Part shown: positions 8,260 to 10,786 of the stretch, in pieces | Layout of the letters: each line of letters begins with the position of its first letter | Position numbering within the stretch: position 1 is the stretch's first letter | Origin: Spirogloea muscicola | Taxonomy: Eukaryota; Streptophyta; Zygnematophyceae; Spirogloeales; Spirogloeaceae | Assembly (NCBI GenBank): GCA_009602725.1 | Contig: WELB01000168.1 | Span: 104,056 to 114,841, forward strand | Direction: 5' to 3' | Length of the DNA stretch: 10,786 bases | The notes under the pieces: generated by a model | The model's database searches: none | Told to the model about the DNA's origin: nothing | The model's input: the letters and a program-made list of their open reading frames with translations, nothing else | Program-made: the position numbers and the translations under genes

Positions 8260-10657
8260 CTAGAAGCGCCGGGGTGGCGAGTAGACGTCCAAGGTGGCGG
8301 CCTTGGCCCCAAGTCCCATCCAGATGGCCAGCTCGTCCACGAGCTGCTCGACATCATCAGTGACCTCCTGCCGGAAGCGCTGCGGGTCTGCAGGCACGCC
8401 GATGGACTGGTTCACGCTGCGCGCAAAGTCGGCAAGCGGCGTCCCGGTAGCTAGGCTCTGGAAGAGCTGCCCGCCTTGGCTCACAACGTCCATCACCCCT
8501 TGCGGGATGTCCACTTCCGGCATGAGCTGCCCCAACGCCACACCGGATAAATGTCATCCTCAGCAATCGCAGCGCACAAGATGCTTCACAAAAGCATATA
8601 CGATGATATGCATGATTAAAATCCCCAACAGCACACTGCTACAACCTCTGTGTCGCATGTAATGACCAGTAGCGACTCAAACACTTGGACTAATGCCACC
8701 TCCAACGAGGCCAACACTTAGCAAAGACGAAGCTGCGCCAATACCAGACTCACATGTGACCAGTGGCGCTAACCTCAGCCACAACAGGTGGCCCACTGAG
8801 CGGCTCATCATACCTGCTGGAGCGGGCGGGCATGGTCCCCAGGGAGCACCCGGAAGCTCAGGTCTAGGCTAGCGCTGACCGCCGAGCCACGGCTGAGCAT
8901 GTCCGCCAGCCGCGCCGTCTCGTCAATCGAGTCGTCACTGAAGCGCAGCAGCAGGTTTCTCTTCACGCCATAGTACTGCTTGACCTGCAGGAGACCTCAG
9001 TGGCGGCAGGGCTTTTGCATCAGGCCCAGCAAAGAGCAGGTGTAGCCAGCGGAAAACCTTCATACGCCAATGGCGACGTGGCCTGCATGAGAGCCTGTAA
9101 CATTTCATGTGATAACGGATTTGCGATAATGCGTGACTATACTGTGAAGCTTTGAAGTACAGCCTGGTTTTCCAGCACATACCATGCGCGTCGTCTCATC
9201 AGGGGACGGCACAAAGGCATCCTTGCCGGCAGTGAGATCGACATACAGCGGCGGCAGTTGCTCAACCAGCGGCAACAGCTGGCGCAGCATCGGCGGGCTC
9301 AGGTTCTGAAGCTGCTTGATCGCCATCTCCGCCTGCCGGCTTGCACAACGCCACTGATTAGTATTGGCCTTCAATGCCCGTGGCATCCACGAGCAAGGCT
9401 TGGGCCGATGAGGAGGAGCAGTGCGCAGCGGCAGCGGCTCACCCCCATGCGGACGCCCGGTGATGCGGTGAGCTGCGAGAGCAGCGGCCCAAAGTTCTGC
9501 GCAAACGGGAGAATGACCGGCGAGAGCAGCGGGATGGCCTTGCTCGCCTCCTACAAGCAGGGACCGTAGTGAGATGAGCTCAGCACGTCCGACGGGCAAT
9601 GATTGCAGCATGAGAGGGCTGAGGAGGTGGGCCTGTGGCTCGCACTTTGTTGTTGAAGGAGATGAAGACGTTGCCGGCACGCTGCACGGCGTACCTCGAC
9701 CCTGTGGCGGCAAGGTGGCGGACAGACAGCCTCTGGACAGTCAGACTAATGTGCAGCTTGGCAGCACCTGCTCTGCCAGGTAAGTGCTAGATTACCGTAA
9801 CGCCACGACAACGGGTGGCATGTACACTAGAAGGTGCTGTAAGGAAGTATAGAGCTAAAGGTTTTGAATTACTGGCAATAAATGATGGCACCTATGAGGA
9901 GGTGGGCGAGCGCGCCAAGGGAGTGGCCGACGCTGAAGACCGGCAGCCTGACGACCTGGCAGCAGGTCATCAACGACAGCGGATTTCAGTGCCATAGCCG
10001 CAGCATCTCGGTAGCGGCAGCGGGGCGGCTCAGGTGGGGCGGCGATCGGAGGAAGCCGCTCACGGTCTCGTCCTGGAGGCGGCGCATGGCGCGGTCGAAC
10101 TTGGCCTGCGCCTCATCGGCGATACGCAGGTGGTCGAAGCCGCTGGCGAAGGGTGTCGCCACGACCAGCACGCCCCTGCGTGTGACGAAGCCGCCGAGAA
10201 TGCCACACACAGGAATTAGCGCCGTGGGAGGCAGGGCCGCCTGGCACTGTCTTGCGGGCTTGCCATCAATGGGGCCGCCGGAAGGTGGACAGCGGCGATG
10301 GGTTACGGCGGCGGCGGCGGAGGCGGCGGCGGGCGCCCACCTCTCGGAGAGGCGCTCGAGGAAGAGGCGGTAGGTGAGCTGCGGCGAGGCGCCGACGAAG
10401 GCGCCGCCGACGAAGTGCACGACGGCGGCGGGCAGGCCCGAGCTTGGTCGCAGCACCCAAGAGCCCTGCGGCACGCCGGCACCCAGGCGTCAGCGTCACA
10501 GCGGAGCCGGCAACGACGGCAATTGCGGCAACGGCGGCGGTGGCGGCGCACCTCCACCTCCTCCCAGCGGCCGGCGTCGCCGGCGGTGCCGGCTTGCCGC
10601 CGCGCCGACTCTGAGAACACCCTGCAACGGCCGGCGAAGGCGTCAGCCACATCCACT

Positions 10658-10689
<32 letters not shown>

Positions 10690-10786
10690 AGGCGGCGGCT
10701 CGCCTCTCAATCTGGCCGTAGAGCTGGGCGCTCTGCCGGCGGCTGTCCTCAGGGCCGCCGCCGTCGTGCACGGCGGCCGGCGCCCG
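8260..10786 (-). CDS. DUF1350 family protein, alpha/beta-hydrolase-like (5' partial, 9 visible exons)
   Basis: Predicted plastid protein of the DUF1350 family, whose biochemical role is not established. Exons in transcript order: first coding exon ending 10552 (upper limit unclear), 10465-10341, 10175-10064, 9955-9892, 9701-9646, 9550-9443, 9332-9183, 8984-8814, 8526-8260 (TAG). All phases match, and exons two to nine alone code 350 residues. Landmarks in order: WEEVEGSWVLRPSS; VVHFVGGAFVGASPQLTYR; GVLVVATPFASGFDH; LPVFSVGHSLGALAHLLIG; SRYAVQRAGNVFISFNNK; EASKAIPLLSPVILPFAQ; LYVDLTAGKDAFVPSPDET; then VLPGDHARPLQQ and the C-terminal helices. Candidate catalytic residues are Ser at 9922-9920 (GHSLG), Asp at 9221-9219 (GKD) and His at 8834-8832 (PGDH). 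Donors are mostly GTGAG- or GTATG-type, acceptors CAG or TAG. No ATG is visible upstream; the N-terminus, presumably with a transit peptide, lies in or beyond the GC-rich window end. Confidence 0.85.
10661..10699. repeat. GGC trinucleotide microsatellite
   Basis: Thirteen triplets, twelve GGC and one GGA, run without interruption of phase. On the minus strand they read as polyproline or polyalanine depending on frame. They lie at the 5' end of the DUF1350 gene, where two overlapping minus-strand frames are open to the window edge. Length changes here are expected between individuals and in assemblies. Confidence 0.85.

Noticed and set aside
9105-9713. Minus-strand 202-codon open frame read as a single protein
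   Set aside because: Only 9332-9183 is coding in this frame; the rest runs through introns and out-of-frame exons of the DUF1350 gene.
1-10786. CRISPR array, insertion sequence, prophage or bacterial operon
   Set aside because: No regularly spaced repeats, transposase or phage proteins, or ribosome-binding sites were found; spliceosomal introns show nuclear eukaryotic DNA.

Overview
This looks like nuclear DNA from a green-lineage eukaryote (Viridiplantae; alga or early-diverging land plant). Three multi-exon genes have GC-rich exons split by introns of about 75-400 bp. Most introns start GTGAG/GTAAG/GTATG and end CAG, and nearly all splice phases can be matched by eye. The proteins fit a phototroph: a plant-type F-box/kelch protein like Arabidopsis At1g30090, a Rubisco-LSMT/SETD3-type SET-domain methyltransferase, and a DUF1350 protein, a family of cyanobacteria and plastid-bearing organisms. 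I cannot name the species or class. Nothing suggests bacterial, viral or plasmid DNA, and no operon logic applies.

Layout. (1) 1-1818, plus strand: 3' part of the F-box/kelch gene, five visible exons; the start codon lies before the window. (2) 1819-3636: 1.8 kb without a recognisable gene. It holds a palindrome cluster around 1988-2090, a weak minus-strand open frame at 2252-2932, dispersed CCAGCCCA-type repeats at 2849-3100, a 9-bp-stem hairpin at 3230-3259 and a duplicated G-rich block at 3440-3500 upstream of the next gene. (3) 3637-7746, plus strand: the SET-domain gene, about nine exons and about 784 residues in my model, with a large acidic insertion inside the SET domain. (4) 7747-8259: a 513-bp interval where two genes converge tail to tail. 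(5) 8260 to the window end, minus strand: the DUF1350 gene, nine visible exons, with a complete-looking alpha/beta-hydrolase Ser-Asp-His set; its N-terminus runs into a GGC microsatellite and off the window.

The genes are independent transcription units, and nothing shows that they act together. The kelch protein would be a substrate receptor of an SCF ubiquitin ligase. The SET protein would methylate lysine (or histidine) in a protein substrate. The DUF1350 protein is probably a plastid hydrolase-like protein. Exon coordinates were read by eye from splice motifs, reading phase and family resemblance. The DUF1350 and kelch models are the most secure. The SET model is uncertain at its 5' end and around 4291-4830. 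I see no convincing new multi-gene system. The items most worth checking are the acidic insert in the SET domain, the intact triad in the DUF1350 protein and the palindrome-rich 3' flank of the kelch gene.
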